Source: Fibrobacter sp.
Lineage (GTDB): Bacteria; Fibrobacterota; Fibrobacteria; Fibrobacterales; Fibrobacteraceae
Length of the DNA: 64,000 nucleotides
Direction: 5' to 3'
Assembly (NCBI GenBank): GCA_017412605.1
Contig: JAFPWY010000013.1
Span: 186,001 to 250,000 of the forward strand
Shown here: in pieces, positions 52,860 through 62,003 of the stretch
How the letters are laid out: each line of letters starts with the position of its first letter
How positions within the stretch are numbered: the stretch's first letter is position 1
The notes under the pieces: model-generated
What the model saw: the letters and a program-made list of their open reading frames with translations, nothing else
Database searches by the model: none
What the model was told of the DNA's origin: nothing
Program-made: the position numbers and the translations under genes

Positions 52860-54128
52860 TTACAAGTTCTCGTCAATCCACTGGATTCGCTGCTCTATCC
52901 AGGATTTTATAGCGTCCACGGCTTCTTGATAATTACTGAATTTTCTAAAAAAAGGAAAGCCCGAGTCGTTTTCGAGTACAGGCCATCTCTTGAATTCGTT
53001 TGACGACGCTTTAGCCAGTTTCTTGGACATGGAATCTATGGAGTCCAGGGTGGCTACAAAAATGGTCCGGTTCTTTTTCCAATAGTCCCTGACCCGTTTT
53101 TTGTATTCCTTGTTCTTGAAAAGGAATCGGTTCCATCCGTAATTACGAATCAGCCATTGGTCGGGAACGGCTTTTTTGTCACTTGAATTTCCGTAACCTA
53201 GATCGAAATCCCATACAGGGCCCATCTTGATAGGCGTATTAATGCCATCCTTCTTTTCCCAGATTAAAAAGATACTCCGTCTAGGACCATCGATGTTCTT
53301 TGTGAATTCCTGTATCCAGTAATACCTTATGAAGTCCTCAATGTCAATCCATTGGGCGATGCTGTCCAAGCTGTAAATGTTTTTTGATTGCAGAAAACGT
53401 TCAAATTCGTTGATGTGGTTTTCGAGAAGTTCTTGGGATTGGGTGTTGGGTTCCTTGGGCTGGTCGAACTTGAAAATATAATTTAGGCTAGACGTAAACA
53501 AGACTCCGTTCGTAGATGTCTCGGTGGTCTTTTCAAAGAGAAAACTGGAATCGTTTTTAGCGATGTTTACCCGGTTCTTGGAAACTTTGACGTGTTCGAC
53601 CAAAAGGTATATTCCTTGGTACTGCCGATTCAGGAACAATTCAAGAAATTTGCATTGGGGATGGTATTCGTCGCCGAGGATTCCTGCCAGCTGGTAGGTG
53701 ATGTAGTTTAGCAGCATGGACTTGTCGCGAAAGTTGGACACAAGATCCCATTCCCTGTCTTTGGGCATGCCGAGCATGGAATCTTTTTCGGCAAGATTGA
53801 TTTTGTACCCATATTTTGTCATGACAAAACTGGAATTACCCCGGCCCCTGATTGTAAGGTCCTGAATGGGGCCAGAGGGCTTGCTTTTTCCGTAGAATTG
53901 AAAATGTGCGGGGACTTTCGTGTCTTTATTGTTAATTTGTCTGAAATTGTCGGTTTCGATGACGAGGCGGGGTAACCCTGCATAAGGGTATTCCGAATCA
54001 TCCAATGGCAAATAGGTTGAATTGGAATCGGTAGCCGACTCTTCGCTCCAGATACTGCAGGAGCTCATAAAAAGAAATAAAAAAAGAACAGAAAATATCG
54101 ATAGAAGCTTCTTTAATGGGCGCTTCAT
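52860..54128 (-). CDS. CotH-kinase lipoprotein within the capsule operon
   Basis: 422 residues with lipobox at FMSSCS (Cys24). After a short acidic spacer it has LPLDDSEYPYAGLPR, matching the CotH protein at 34890, then RGRGNSSFVMTKYGYKINL (nucleotide-binding type) and GPVWDFDLGYG (metal-binding Asp pair). A C-terminal basic/aromatic segment may contact the envelope. Between tagD (9 nt upstream) and wzx (19 nt downstream), so probably co-transcribed with the glycan genes. Probable substrate: an envelope protein or glycan; unknown. Confidence 0.85.
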   Translation of the reverse strand: MKRPLKKLLSIFSVLFLFLFMSSCSIWSEESATDSNSTYLPLDDSEYPYAGLPRLVIETDNFRQINNKDTKVPAHFQFYGKSKPSGPIQDLTIRGRGNSSFVMTKYGYKINLAEKDSMLGMPKDREWDLVSNFRDKSMLLNYITYQLAGILGDEYHPQCKFLELFLNRQYQGIYLLVEHVKVSKNRVNIAKNDSSFLFEKTTETSTNGVLFTSSLNYIFKFDQPKEPNTQSQELLENHINEFERFLQSKNIYSLDSIAQWIDIEDFIRYYWIQEFTKNIDGPRRSIFLIWEKKDGINTPIKMGPVWDFDLGYGNSSDKKAVPDQWLIRNYGWNRFLFKNKEYKKRVRDYWKKNRTIFVATLDSIDSMSKKLAKASSNEFKRWPVLENDSGFPFFRKFSNYQEAVDAIKSWIEQRIQWIDENL

Positions 54129-54137
54129 TGCGATTTG

Positions 54138-54536
54138 CTATTTCTTTAATGATTCCAGGTCTTTCTTGATTTGGGTGGTGCTTATTTCTGGAGTGCGTTC
54201 CAAATAGACTACTTCGCAGTAGTCTTTCAAGAAATCGAATTTTCCTTTCCAGTCATCGCCCATTACAAAGGTGTCTACATGATATTCCTTGACATCTGTC
54301 TTTTTTTGCTCCCAGTTGTCTTCAGGAATAACTAGGTCCACATAGCGGACGGCTTCCAAAAGCTGTTTGCGCTTTTCGTAGCTGAAATAGCATTTTTTCT
54401 GCTTTTGGTTCCAGTTGAATTCGTCCGTAGAAAGGGCTACAATGAGATAATCTCCTAAAGCCTTGGCTCGCTTCAGCAAGTTGATGTGCCCGTAATGCAA
54501 CAGGTCGAAAGTTCCGTATGTGATGATTTTTTTCAT
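54138..54536 (-). CDS. tagD: TagD-like glycerol-3-phosphate cytidylyltransferase
   Basis: 132 residues from ATG 54536. It has the nucleotidyltransferase signatures YGTFDLLHYGHINLLKRAK (about 5-23, with the HxGH motif) and ISTTQIKKDLE at the end. Length is normal for the family. It makes CDP-glycerol from CTP and glycerol-3-phosphate. No TagB/TagF-like glycerophosphotransferase is present nearby; the two LicD proteins are the best candidates to consume the product. First gene of the minus-strand operon. Confidence 0.88.
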   Translation of the reverse strand: MKKIITYGTFDLLHYGHINLLKRAKALGDYLIVALSTDEFNWNQKQKKCYFSYEKRKQLLEAVRYVDLVIPEDNWEQKKTDVKEYHVDTFVMGDDWKGKFDFLKDYCEVVYLERTPEISTTQIKKDLESLKK

Positions 54537-54603
54537 AGTATGCTGTAATATATAAATATGTCGTAGACTTAACAACCGACTTCGCCCCTAGGAACGTTTT
54601 TTT

Positions 54604-54609
54604 TAAATT
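54604..54609 (+). promoter_or_regulatory. TAAATT box abutting the annotated start
   Basis: TAAATT runs directly into ATG 54610 (TAAATTATGG). If it is the core promoter, transcription starts downstream of that ATG, favouring the in-frame GTG at 54625. Confidence 0.3.
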
Positions 54610-55455
54610 ATGGGCTATCTCGCCGTGAATCGATATTTTTCTTTGAAAATAATTCCTGCTTGTGCGCTCTTCTTGGCTGTTTTTTGCCTTGCTCGCGAAA
54701 CCATATCGCCAGTGCGTGCTCCTGAAAGCTATGCCTTGTTTGGCTCGCTTGTGGAACTTCGCGATGATGTCTACAGCGCAGATCTGAATTTGGCAGGAGA
54801 GTTCGCGCCTTGCAATTGTTTCGCTGTTTACGGCGATTTTTCGTACCGTCTCCTAAGCTATAAATATGACTTCACGTTCCATGACCAGCGCCACGAGGCG
54901 CTGAATATGCAAGTCAATGGATTGAATGAATCTTATTTGGGCATGAAATTAATGCCGTTTTCGTTTTTGGGGCTTGATGCCAGCTGGCGCCTTCCGCCGC
55001 GTGAGGGGGCAAGAGTGAATCGCTTTCACCGATTTGGTGTATCTCCGTATGGCCTTTACGAATTTTCTCGGAACATGACGCTTGGCACTGCGGTAGAATA
55101 TTTCACGTTTCTCGAAAAACAGAATTTCCAGCCGGGCGATGAATTGGGCGTAAAGGGCTCTATTTCGTGGAAAGTGTTGTGGGACCGCGGTAGCCGTTCG
55201 GGTTGGAAATTGGATTATGTTTTCCTATACCGTTGGCGTATCCAGGAATCCGAAAACATGAACATGGAACAGCCCTACCGCGAGATGGACGACCTCCATA
55301 GCGGTTTCAGAATGCGTTTCGATATGGCCCGCTATTTTTTGTTCTATGAAAAATCCCTCGGTATTGCCCTATTTTACGAGATGAACCGAGGGGATTTATT
55401 CGGAATGGAAACGGGGCACACCATTGGGCTCTATGCCAAATGGATGTTCCCGTAA
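54610..55455 (+). CDS. Predicted outer-membrane beta-barrel-like protein, unknown
   Basis: 281 residues from ATG 54610, or 276 from GTG 54625, which gives a cleaner signal peptide (NRYFSLKIIPACALFLAVFCLA). After cleavage the protein alternates hydrophobic and polar residues with many aromatics, for example GLYEFSRNMTLGTAVEYFTF, and ends in a strand closing with IGLYAKWMFP, like an outer-membrane barrel. No family is recognised. It is adjacent (3 nt, convergent) to the Wzc-type kinase, so a role in polysaccharide export is conceivable. Confidence 0.6.
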   Translation: MGYLAVNRYFSLKIIPACALFLAVFCLARETISPVRAPESYALFGSLVELRDDVYSADLNLAGEFAPCNCFAVYGDFSYRLLSYKYDFTFHDQRHEALNMQVNGLNESYLGMKLMPFSFLGLDASWRLPPREGARVNRFHRFGVSPYGLYEFSRNMTLGTAVEYFTFLEKQNFQPGDELGVKGSISWKVLWDRGSRSGWKLDYVFLYRWRIQESENMNMEQPYREMDDLHSGFRMRFDMARYFLFYEKSLGIALFYEMNRGDLFGMETGHTIGLYAKWMFP

Positions 55456-55458
55456 CAA

Positions 55459-57558
55459 TTAGTACTTTCCGTACTTGTAACCGTAGCCGTCGCTGTTTCG
55501 GTGTTCGTACTTGTTGATGACGAAACTGGCGTGGGCATCGTTGTTGCCCTTGAGCAACTGGGCCATACCGTCTTGGATGGCGTCGATGCTGTGCTTGTTG
55601 TATTCCAGCACCATGACGATTTGCGAGGCGACGCGGCTTGCCAAGGTGGCGTCTGTCACAAGCATAATCGGCGGAGTGTCGATGATGATGATATCGTACA
55701 ACTTTTCAACTTCGTCAATCAAGTCGGTGTAATGCTTGCTGCCGAGAATTTCGGAGGGGTTCGGGGGGACCAGTCCGCATGGGATGATATCCAAGTTCTC
55801 GACTTCGGTATGGGAAATGACCTCTTCCTTGGTCACTTCGTGCAACAGAATCTGCGAAAGCCCGTTGCCGCGCTTGATACCGAATTCCTTGTGCAGGCGG
55901 CCTTTGCGGAGGTCTGCGTCGATAAGCAGGACCTTCTTGCCCAATCCGGCGTACAGCGCTGCCAGGTTGACAGAGATGAAGCTCTTGCCGACACCTGGGA
56001 TGAGACCGCTGATGCCAATAATGGGGCGGCAACCTTCGTCCATACTGAACTCGAGCGAACTGCGCAGGGCGCGGAGCGACTCCACGGCGACATCGTCCGG
56101 CTCGACCACGGCGAGCGGTCGAGTTCCCTTTGTTCCCTTCGGGTTGCCTTTGGGAACTTTTGCGTAAACGCTATATCCAGTTTCCCGCTCGATGAAGTGT
56201 GCGTCTTTGACGCCGCTGCTAAACTTGTTCTTTAGCGTGACGAGGAAAGCTCCGAAAATGAAGCCGAGGAACAGGGCAATGCAGAGGATAACCTTCTTTT
56301 TCGGCTTGGTCGGCTTGGAAACTTCTTCGGCAAAGTCGATGATGCGGACGGATCCGACTTCGCCGGCCGAAACCAATTTCAATTGCTGGATGTTGTTGAG
56401 CATCGTGGTGTACATGACTTTGCTCATGTCCACTTCGTTCGTGAGTTTCAATACTTCCTGCTGTGTGGCGGGAAGCTTTTTGGTCTCGTTCGTATTGATA
56501 GAGAGCTGACGCTTGAGGGTAGCTTCCTGCTCTTCTAGAGTCTTGATTGTCGGGTGCTCCGGCTGGAACAGACGGATGGCACTTTGTTTCTTTTGCTGGA
56601 GATCGAGGAGGTCCTGCTGGAGTTTCGTCCTGTTGTCCAAAATGATTTTCGTTTCCGCGTTGATATCGATAGAGCCAATCTTGTTGCGGTAGGTGTTGTA
56701 CTTGAGTAGCGAGGAATCCATCTGCGCCTTTACGTCGGGCAGCTGCTTTTCCAGGAATTCAAGCGTCTTCTGGGCTTCGGCGTTACGCTGTTCCACGTTC
56801 TGTCGCAAATAATTGGAGGCGATTTCGTTCAGGATTTCGGTAGCGCGGTCGGGATAAATGTCTTGGTAGGTGAATTCGAGAATGCCGGTTTTTTTACCCT
56901 TTTCCTTGACCTCAAATGCATTCTTGAAGGCAGTTATCGCTTCGAGTCGAGTGAGCTTCGTGATTTCGAACTTCTGCCCCTTGTGGGCCTTCATGCTTGA
57001 AACATTGAAAATGGCCGTGTCCCCGGCGTAGGGAAATCTGTATGTTTGGCCAACAACGCCTTCGAGAATTTTTTTCTTGTGGTGGTCAAAAAGGACATAT
57101 TCCGTGCTGTCGTCCTTTGCCGCTGCAATCCAGGGGGTGCCTTCCTCTTCTTCGGGAAGCTTATCCCAGGGAATTTCGAACAGGTTGATGTCCATTCTCC
57201 CTTCGCGGTGCAGAAGTCGGTTGAGTCGGCTGGTGGGGACTGCGATGTATTGGAGCCGCATCTTTTCTACGGCGTCACCGATAATTTGGCGGCTGTTGAT
57301 GAGTTCGATTTCGGTTTCGGCAGGGCTTGTCGTGGCAAAAAGGCTGCCGAGCCCGGCCATCATGCCGGCACCCTTGTTGTCTTTCGATTCAATCTGTAAC
57401 AGGGCGTCTACTTGATACACTGGACGAATCCACAGGGCGACAAATACGCCTATGATTCCCGAAAGGATAATACACGGGAACATGATCTTCCAGTTTTTTA
57501 TCAGGTCATTCAAAAGTTCAGAAAGGTCAGTTTCTTCTTTTTTCTTTGTTGATGCCAT
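55459..57558 (-). CDS. wzc: Wzc-like polysaccharide co-polymerase and tyrosine autokinase
   Basis: 699 residues fused as in proteobacterial Wzc. Two transmembrane segments (about 30-52 and 430-450) flank a periplasmic Wzz/PCP domain with long coiled coil (about 265-400). A BY-kinase domain follows, with Walker A GVGKSF near 525 and LLIDADLRKG (Walker A'), LDIIPCG and IIIDTPPI (Walker B). The C-terminus is tyrosine-rich (YEHRNSDGYGYKYGKY), the autophosphorylation tail. It regulates chain length and export. Single gene facing the barrel-like gene. Confidence 0.93.
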   Translation of the reverse strand: MASTKKKEETDLSELLNDLIKNWKIMFPCIILSGIIGVFVALWIRPVYQVDALLQIESKDNKGAGMMAGLGSLFATTSPAETEIELINSRQIIGDAVEKMRLQYIAVPTSRLNRLLHREGRMDINLFEIPWDKLPEEEEGTPWIAAAKDDSTEYVLFDHHKKKILEGVVGQTYRFPYAGDTAIFNVSSMKAHKGQKFEITKLTRLEAITAFKNAFEVKEKGKKTGILEFTYQDIYPDRATEILNEIASNYLRQNVEQRNAEAQKTLEFLEKQLPDVKAQMDSSLLKYNTYRNKIGSIDINAETKIILDNRTKLQQDLLDLQQKKQSAIRLFQPEHPTIKTLEEQEATLKRQLSINTNETKKLPATQQEVLKLTNEVDMSKVMYTTMLNNIQQLKLVSAGEVGSVRIIDFAEEVSKPTKPKKKVILCIALFLGFIFGAFLVTLKNKFSSGVKDAHFIERETGYSVYAKVPKGNPKGTKGTRPLAVVEPDDVAVESLRALRSSLEFSMDEGCRPIIGISGLIPGVGKSFISVNLAALYAGLGKKVLLIDADLRKGRLHKEFGIKRGNGLSQILLHEVTKEEVISHTEVENLDIIPCGLVPPNPSEILGSKHYTDLIDEVEKLYDIIIIDTPPIMLVTDATLASRVASQIVMVLEYNKHSIDAIQDGMAQLLKGNNDAHASFVINKYEHRNSDGYGYKYGKY

Positions 57559-57718
57559 AAAAAATTCCGTTTGGATATTTCATTTGCTCCTAAGGAGATT
57601 CCTTGGGGAAGATGCCTTGGATGTAAAGGTAACAAAAAAGGATGGCCCTGTGTTTGGAAGTATGGGGTGAAAATGGTAGAATTTATTAGTTTTATAGGAC
57701 TTAAAGAGGAACTCGCTT

Positions 57719-58597
57719 ATGTGGATTAACATTATTGCTGGAATTCTTGTTTCAACTGTCTTGTGCTTTTCGGCGGAGGGGGCTCCGGTTCCCGATTTGG
57801 CAAAGCTCACGACTGAAGACAGCGAGGACTATGGGGAATATACTAGGCGGATTGAACTGGTCGAGACGAGCGCCAAGGTGCTCGAGGATTCCCTCCAGGT
57901 GAAAATGGCTTCTATCGAAGACTCTCTGCCACCTCTTGCGCCGAAGGCCGACGATGAATCGGATTCCGTTTACGAGGCGCGAAAAAATCAGTATGATGTT
58001 GATATGCACAGGACCATGCGGGAAAAAGAGGACGCCGCCGCCATGATGTCGCGCCTTGGCGAACTGAAGGCCGCTGCGAACACGCTCAAGAAAATCCAGA
58101 TGGGCATGTTCGGATCGTTGCTGGTGAATACCGTTCCCGAACAGGCTTCGGTGAAGATTTCATCGCAACCGCAGACGCTAGAGTCTCCCGCCCATTTTGT
58201 ACAGGTTGTCCCGGAGTCTCTGACGGTAACCGTAAATTTGGATGGGTACGAAACGCAGAATATTCCATTGGCGCTCAAGGCTCGTGAAAATCGCGAAATG
58301 GATGTGACCTTGGTGGCGCTGGCCGAGGCGACCGAGCAGGTGAAGGAAGGGTGGACATGGCGTGGCTATGCCCGTGTATCTGCATTTGTTGCCGCTGCTG
58401 GTTTCCTGGGTGCTGGCCTGCTCGAAAACAAGATGGCCTCCGACCGTGCTGACGATTACAACAATCTTGCCGTCCGCACACAAAAGGACCGCGATGCAGC
58501 GGAACGCAGCATTGACCGCCGCCAGACGCTCCGTGGCGTGTATTACGGAATTGCCGGAGCCTTAACCGCATTTGGCGTGGCGACATTCTTCTTCTAG
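57719..58597 (+). CDS. PEGA-domain envelope protein
   Basis: 292 residues, AGAGGA SD, signal peptide of about 21 residues. An alpha-helical/coiled-coil region (about 25-135) leads to a PEGA-like domain (about 140-200: LLVNTVPEQASVKI, VNLDGYETQNI). A transmembrane helix lies near 216-232, a helical hairpin follows and the protein ends in a second hydrophobic segment (ITGALTAFG-like, about 272-290). PEGA domains occur in secreted or surface-anchored proteins. Leads a run with the SppA fusion and CNNM genes; function unknown. Confidence 0.7.
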   Translation: MWINIIAGILVSTVLCFSAEGAPVPDLAKLTTEDSEDYGEYTRRIELVETSAKVLEDSLQVKMASIEDSLPPLAPKADDESDSVYEARKNQYDVDMHRTMREKEDAAAMMSRLGELKAAANTLKKIQMGMFGSLLVNTVPEQASVKISSQPQTLESPAHFVQVVPESLTVTVNLDGYETQNIPLALKARENREMDVTLVALAEATEQVKEGWTWRGYARVSAFVAAAGFLGAGLLENKMASDRADDYNNLAVRTQKDRDAAERSIDRRQTLRGVYYGIAGALTAFGVATFFF

Positions 58598-58612
58598 TAA
58601 ACAAGACGGATT

Positions 58613-60913
58613 ATGAAGCGATTTTTATTACCCTTTTTCATGCTTTCGGCATTCTGCTTTGCCTACTTGCCGGGCGAATCCGAATTCGCCTCGCTTGATG
58701 GTGGACATGGCATTTTCGGGAACCCCGCAGCCATTCCTGCATTTGATTCTTGGGGAGCCTTGACCGATTACCAGTTTGACGACGGCATTTCCACGTTCCG
58801 TATTGGTGGAAACCTGGATCACTTGGCGGCGGGATTTTCTTACAGCCGCGATGGCAAGGGCTTTGACGAGTCCCGTTGGAGCTTGAGCCATGGCTCGGAA
58901 TGGTTGGCACGGTCCATTTTCCTTGGAACTCGAGTCGAGGCCTTACGTAGTGCCGCCTTCAACGGGACGGAATGGCTTTTTACTGCCGGTGCGATTGTTC
59001 GCCCGATGGATTTTGTTTCGCTGGGGTATACCGGGCGGAATCTCTTGCAGGGTGGACCCGAAGAGCAGAAGAAGATCCATGACTTAGGCGCAACGGTGCG
59101 TTTGGGAAGCCTGTTCAGCGTGAGTTACGATGTCGAGAATTTCAAGAGACACCGCTTGCTTTTCGAACTGGAGCTTTACGGTACCCGTGTCGGGTTCAAG
59201 ATGCCGCTCCATGACGATACCCGCGAGTATACGCTTACCTTGTCTACTTCGCTGGGAGGCCACAATACCGCTGCGGTCACGTTCTTCGACGATTATATGA
59301 TAAAGCGCGGTGCATGGGGCTATCATGCGGCAAAGAATCCGCGTGCGACGACTTCGGCTCAGATATACCGCGTCCCGCTGGATAAGGAAGTGGGCGAGGT
59401 CGAAAGCGACTTTGTCTTTTTGGGCTCTCGCACCATGGGCATCCATACGGTTCGTAACCATTTCGAACATTTGCTGCACGATCCTGGTGCGGGAATCGTG
59501 ATCCTTGATTTTTCCGGGTATCGTGGCGGTGTCGCCATATCGATGGAAATCAAGCGCTACGTAGAAAAACTTCTTGCTCGGGGTTCCAAGGTCATTGCCT
59601 ATGTCGACGACTTGCGCCCCTCTGTTATACTTGCGGCTCTATCGTGCAATCGCATTGTCGTGGAACCCTCTGCGCACTTCTCTTGGCGCGGGTTGGGCGG
59701 GTCTTCGCTATATTACAAGGGCCTTTTCGACAAGCTCGGCGTGAAGGTGGAATTCCTGCGTCATGGCGCCTACAAGTCGGCTGTGGAACCATACACGGCC
59801 GATTCTATGTCGGCGGAAGCTCGTGCGAACAGGGAAGAGCTTTATAACGATTACTGGAGCGCCATAACGACCGCAGTGGCAGAACGCTTTGCTCGTCGCG
59901 GGGTACATCCTGACGATGCGAAACGCGCTATAGATTCCTTGGCCGGTGTTCCGCTTCTGACGGCAAAGAGTGCTGTGCAGAACGGTTTTGCCGATACGCT
60001 TCTCTATCTTGATCAGGTCCCGTCGTATGCGCTCAAGCAGTTCTTTGATATAGATGTTCCCATGGCCCGTTACAAGACATGGAAACCATCGGACAAGAAA
60101 TTGTTCCTTGAAGACTGGGGTTGGCGCCGCCATATTGCCCTCCTGAATATTGACGGGTCGATAGACGGACGTATGGAAAAGTCCGTACTGGACGCGTTGA
60201 GGGCTCTCCCCAGCAGTGGGGCGGAGGCTCTTGTCTTGAGAGTCTCGTCGCCTGGCGGAAGCGCTCTTGCTTCCGACAAGATTTGGGCGGCAGTCAAGTT
60301 TGTCCGTGAACAGGGTATCCCGGTGGTTGCAAGCATCGGCAATATGGGCGCTTCGGGTGGATACTACATTGCCTGCGGTGCCGAAACGATTATTGCCGAA
60401 CCGTATTCCATTGTGGGTAGCATAGGCATTTACGGCGGCAAGGTCGATGCATCCGGCCTTCTTGACAAACTCGGACTCAAGGCCGAGACGGTAAAGACGC
60501 ACAAGTACTCTGATGCGGAATCCTTCAACCGTCCATGGACGGACGAGGAAAGAGCAGCCCTTCAAGAATATATGGATGATTTTTACGACCGCTTTGTTGG
60601 TGTCGTGTCCGAGGCCATTGGCAAGCCCAAGGCTGAAATCGACTCCCTTTATGGTGGTGGCCGGGTGTTCATGGGATGGAAGGCTCTTGAGTACGGTCTA
60701 GTGCACAAACTAGGCGGCATTGATGCCGCAATCGCAGAAGCTAAGCGTCTTGCCGGTATCGGCGAGGGTACCAACATCGAAGTCATCTTTGTCAACACGG
60801 AAAAGTCTAGGATTCTCCCCGCAACAGGCGTTTCCGCCTGGCTTGACTTTGTGGACGGAATCGGCCGGACGCAGTTCTGGGCCATCGAACCGCAGCGTTT
60901 CGATTTTGAGTAG
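58613..60913 (+). CDS. SppA (signal peptide peptidase) fused to a barrel-like N-terminal region
   Basis: 766 residues. Signal peptide (1-17), then about 230 residues with alternating hydrophobic/polar strands opening in GHGIFGNPAAI, reminiscent of FadL/PorV-type outer-membrane barrels. The rest (about 260-766) is a double SppA: the first half has the catalytic Lys388 in RHGAYKSAVEPYT and the second the Ser581 in NMGASGGYYIACGA, the E. coli-like Lys/Ser dyad. SppA degrades cleaved signal peptides at the inner membrane; a fused N-terminal barrel is unusual and suggests a different location. 15 nt after the PEGA gene. Confidence 0.85.
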   Translation: MKRFLLPFFMLSAFCFAYLPGESEFASLDGGHGIFGNPAAIPAFDSWGALTDYQFDDGISTFRIGGNLDHLAAGFSYSRDGKGFDESRWSLSHGSEWLARSIFLGTRVEALRSAAFNGTEWLFTAGAIVRPMDFVSLGYTGRNLLQGGPEEQKKIHDLGATVRLGSLFSVSYDVENFKRHRLLFELELYGTRVGFKMPLHDDTREYTLTLSTSLGGHNTAAVTFFDDYMIKRGAWGYHAAKNPRATTSAQIYRVPLDKEVGEVESDFVFLGSRTMGIHTVRNHFEHLLHDPGAGIVILDFSGYRGGVAISMEIKRYVEKLLARGSKVIAYVDDLRPSVILAALSCNRIVVEPSAHFSWRGLGGSSLYYKGLFDKLGVKVEFLRHGAYKSAVEPYTADSMSAEARANREELYNDYWSAITTAVAERFARRGVHPDDAKRAIDSLAGVPLLTAKSAVQNGFADTLLYLDQVPSYALKQFFDIDVPMARYKTWKPSDKKLFLEDWGWRRHIALLNIDGSIDGRMEKSVLDALRALPSSGAEALVLRVSSPGGSALASDKIWAAVKFVREQGIPVVASIGNMGASGGYYIACGAETIIAEPYSIVGSIGIYGGKVDASGLLDKLGLKAETVKTHKYSDAESFNRPWTDEERAALQEYMDDFYDRFVGVVSEAIGKPKAEIDSLYGGGRVFMGWKALEYGLVHKLGGIDAAIAEAKRLAGIGEGTNIEVIFVNTEKSRILPATGVSAWLDFVDGIGRTQFWAIEPQRFDFE

Positions 60914-60933
60914 CCGGGAGCATCGAGGTTGAT

Positions 60934-61992
60934 ATGTTTGCGATAGTAATGACTGTCTTGGGGTGCCTTGCCATTTCGGCTTTCTGCTCGGTGACCGAAG
61001 CCTCTTTTTACAGCGTGCCTCCTTCTACAGTGGAATCGCTCCGGCGGCACAAGAGATTCACGGCGAGGTACCTTGCGCATGTCAAGGAGAACATCGACCG
61101 CTATATCGCTTCTGTGCTGGTGGTGAACACCGTAGCGAACACCGTGGGCGCATCGCTCGCTACGGCTCTTGCTGTGAAGAGACTCTCGCCCATGGGCGCA
61201 ATGGCGCTGCCCGTCATCCTTACCATATTGATTCTGCTCTTTGGCGAAATCACGCCGAAAACGCTCGGCGTGAAGCAGGCAAAGATTGCGGCCCCGCTGG
61301 TGGCTGTGCCGTTCTACTACATCACCAAGATTTTGAGTTGTACTGGAATTATTTGGCTTTGTCTTACACTCACTAAGCGCTGGACCCGTGAGGACGAAAC
61401 TAAGAAGGACGTCAGCGTGGAAGACATCAATAGTCTTGTGAACCTCGGGCTTCGCGAAGATGTCATTGACCGCCAGCAGGCGCTAGTTATCAAGAACATT
61501 CTCGCCCTGAAATCCGTTGCCGTGCGCAAGGTGATGACTCCGCGCCAGGTCGTGTTCTCGCTACCAGCCGACAAGACGATTGGCGAGACTGTGGATGAAC
61601 GTGGAAACTGGCCGTTCTCCCGTGTTCCGCTCCATGGCGAAAAGAAGGATGACTGGGTGGGAATCGTGCTCCGCCGTGATGCGTACAACAAGCTTGCGGA
61701 AGGCAAACGTGACATCAAGCTCCGCCAGATGATGCGGCCCCTGCTTCTTGTGCCTGACAGCCTGACGCTCGACAAACTCCTGCTCCGCTTCCTCAAGCAG
61801 CGAGGTCATATGGTGGGTGTCGTGGATGAGTGGGGCGCTATCGCGGGTATCGTGAGCTTGGAGGACGTGCTCGAAGAAATCCTCGGTCGCGAAATCGTGG
61901 ACGAGTACGACGAATCCGTGAATTTGCAGGAAACTGCCCGCCGCCGTTCAAATGCGCTTGCGTCGATGCACAAGAACGAGAAGAGACCGTGA
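60934..61992 (+). CDS. CNNM/CorC (HlyC) membrane protein with CBS pair
   Basis: 352 residues with GAGG upstream of ATG. A DUF21 membrane domain (about 1-160; four hydrophobic segments, LFGEITPKTLGV) is followed by two CBS domains (about 190-325; VMTPRQVVFS, VVDEWGAIAGIVSLEDVLEEI). Such proteins are linked to magnesium/cobalt efflux and membrane integrity. The usual C-terminal CorC_HlyC domain is missing or very short. Third gene of the PEGA-SppA run, 20 nt after SppA. Its stop is 11 nt from that of the convergent CotH gene. Confidence 0.85.
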   Translation: MFAIVMTVLGCLAISAFCSVTEASFYSVPPSTVESLRRHKRFTARYLAHVKENIDRYIASVLVVNTVANTVGASLATALAVKRLSPMGAMALPVILTILILLFGEITPKTLGVKQAKIAAPLVAVPFYYITKILSCTGIIWLCLTLTKRWTREDETKKDVSVEDINSLVNLGLREDVIDRQQALVIKNILALKSVAVRKVMTPRQVVFSLPADKTIGETVDERGNWPFSRVPLHGEKKDDWVGIVLRRDAYNKLAEGKRDIKLRQMMRPLLLVPDSLTLDKLLLRFLKQRGHMVGVVDEWGAIAGIVSLEDVLEEILGREIVDEYDESVNLQETARRRSNALASMHKNEKRP

Positions 61993-62003
61993 TGACTAGC
62001 CGG

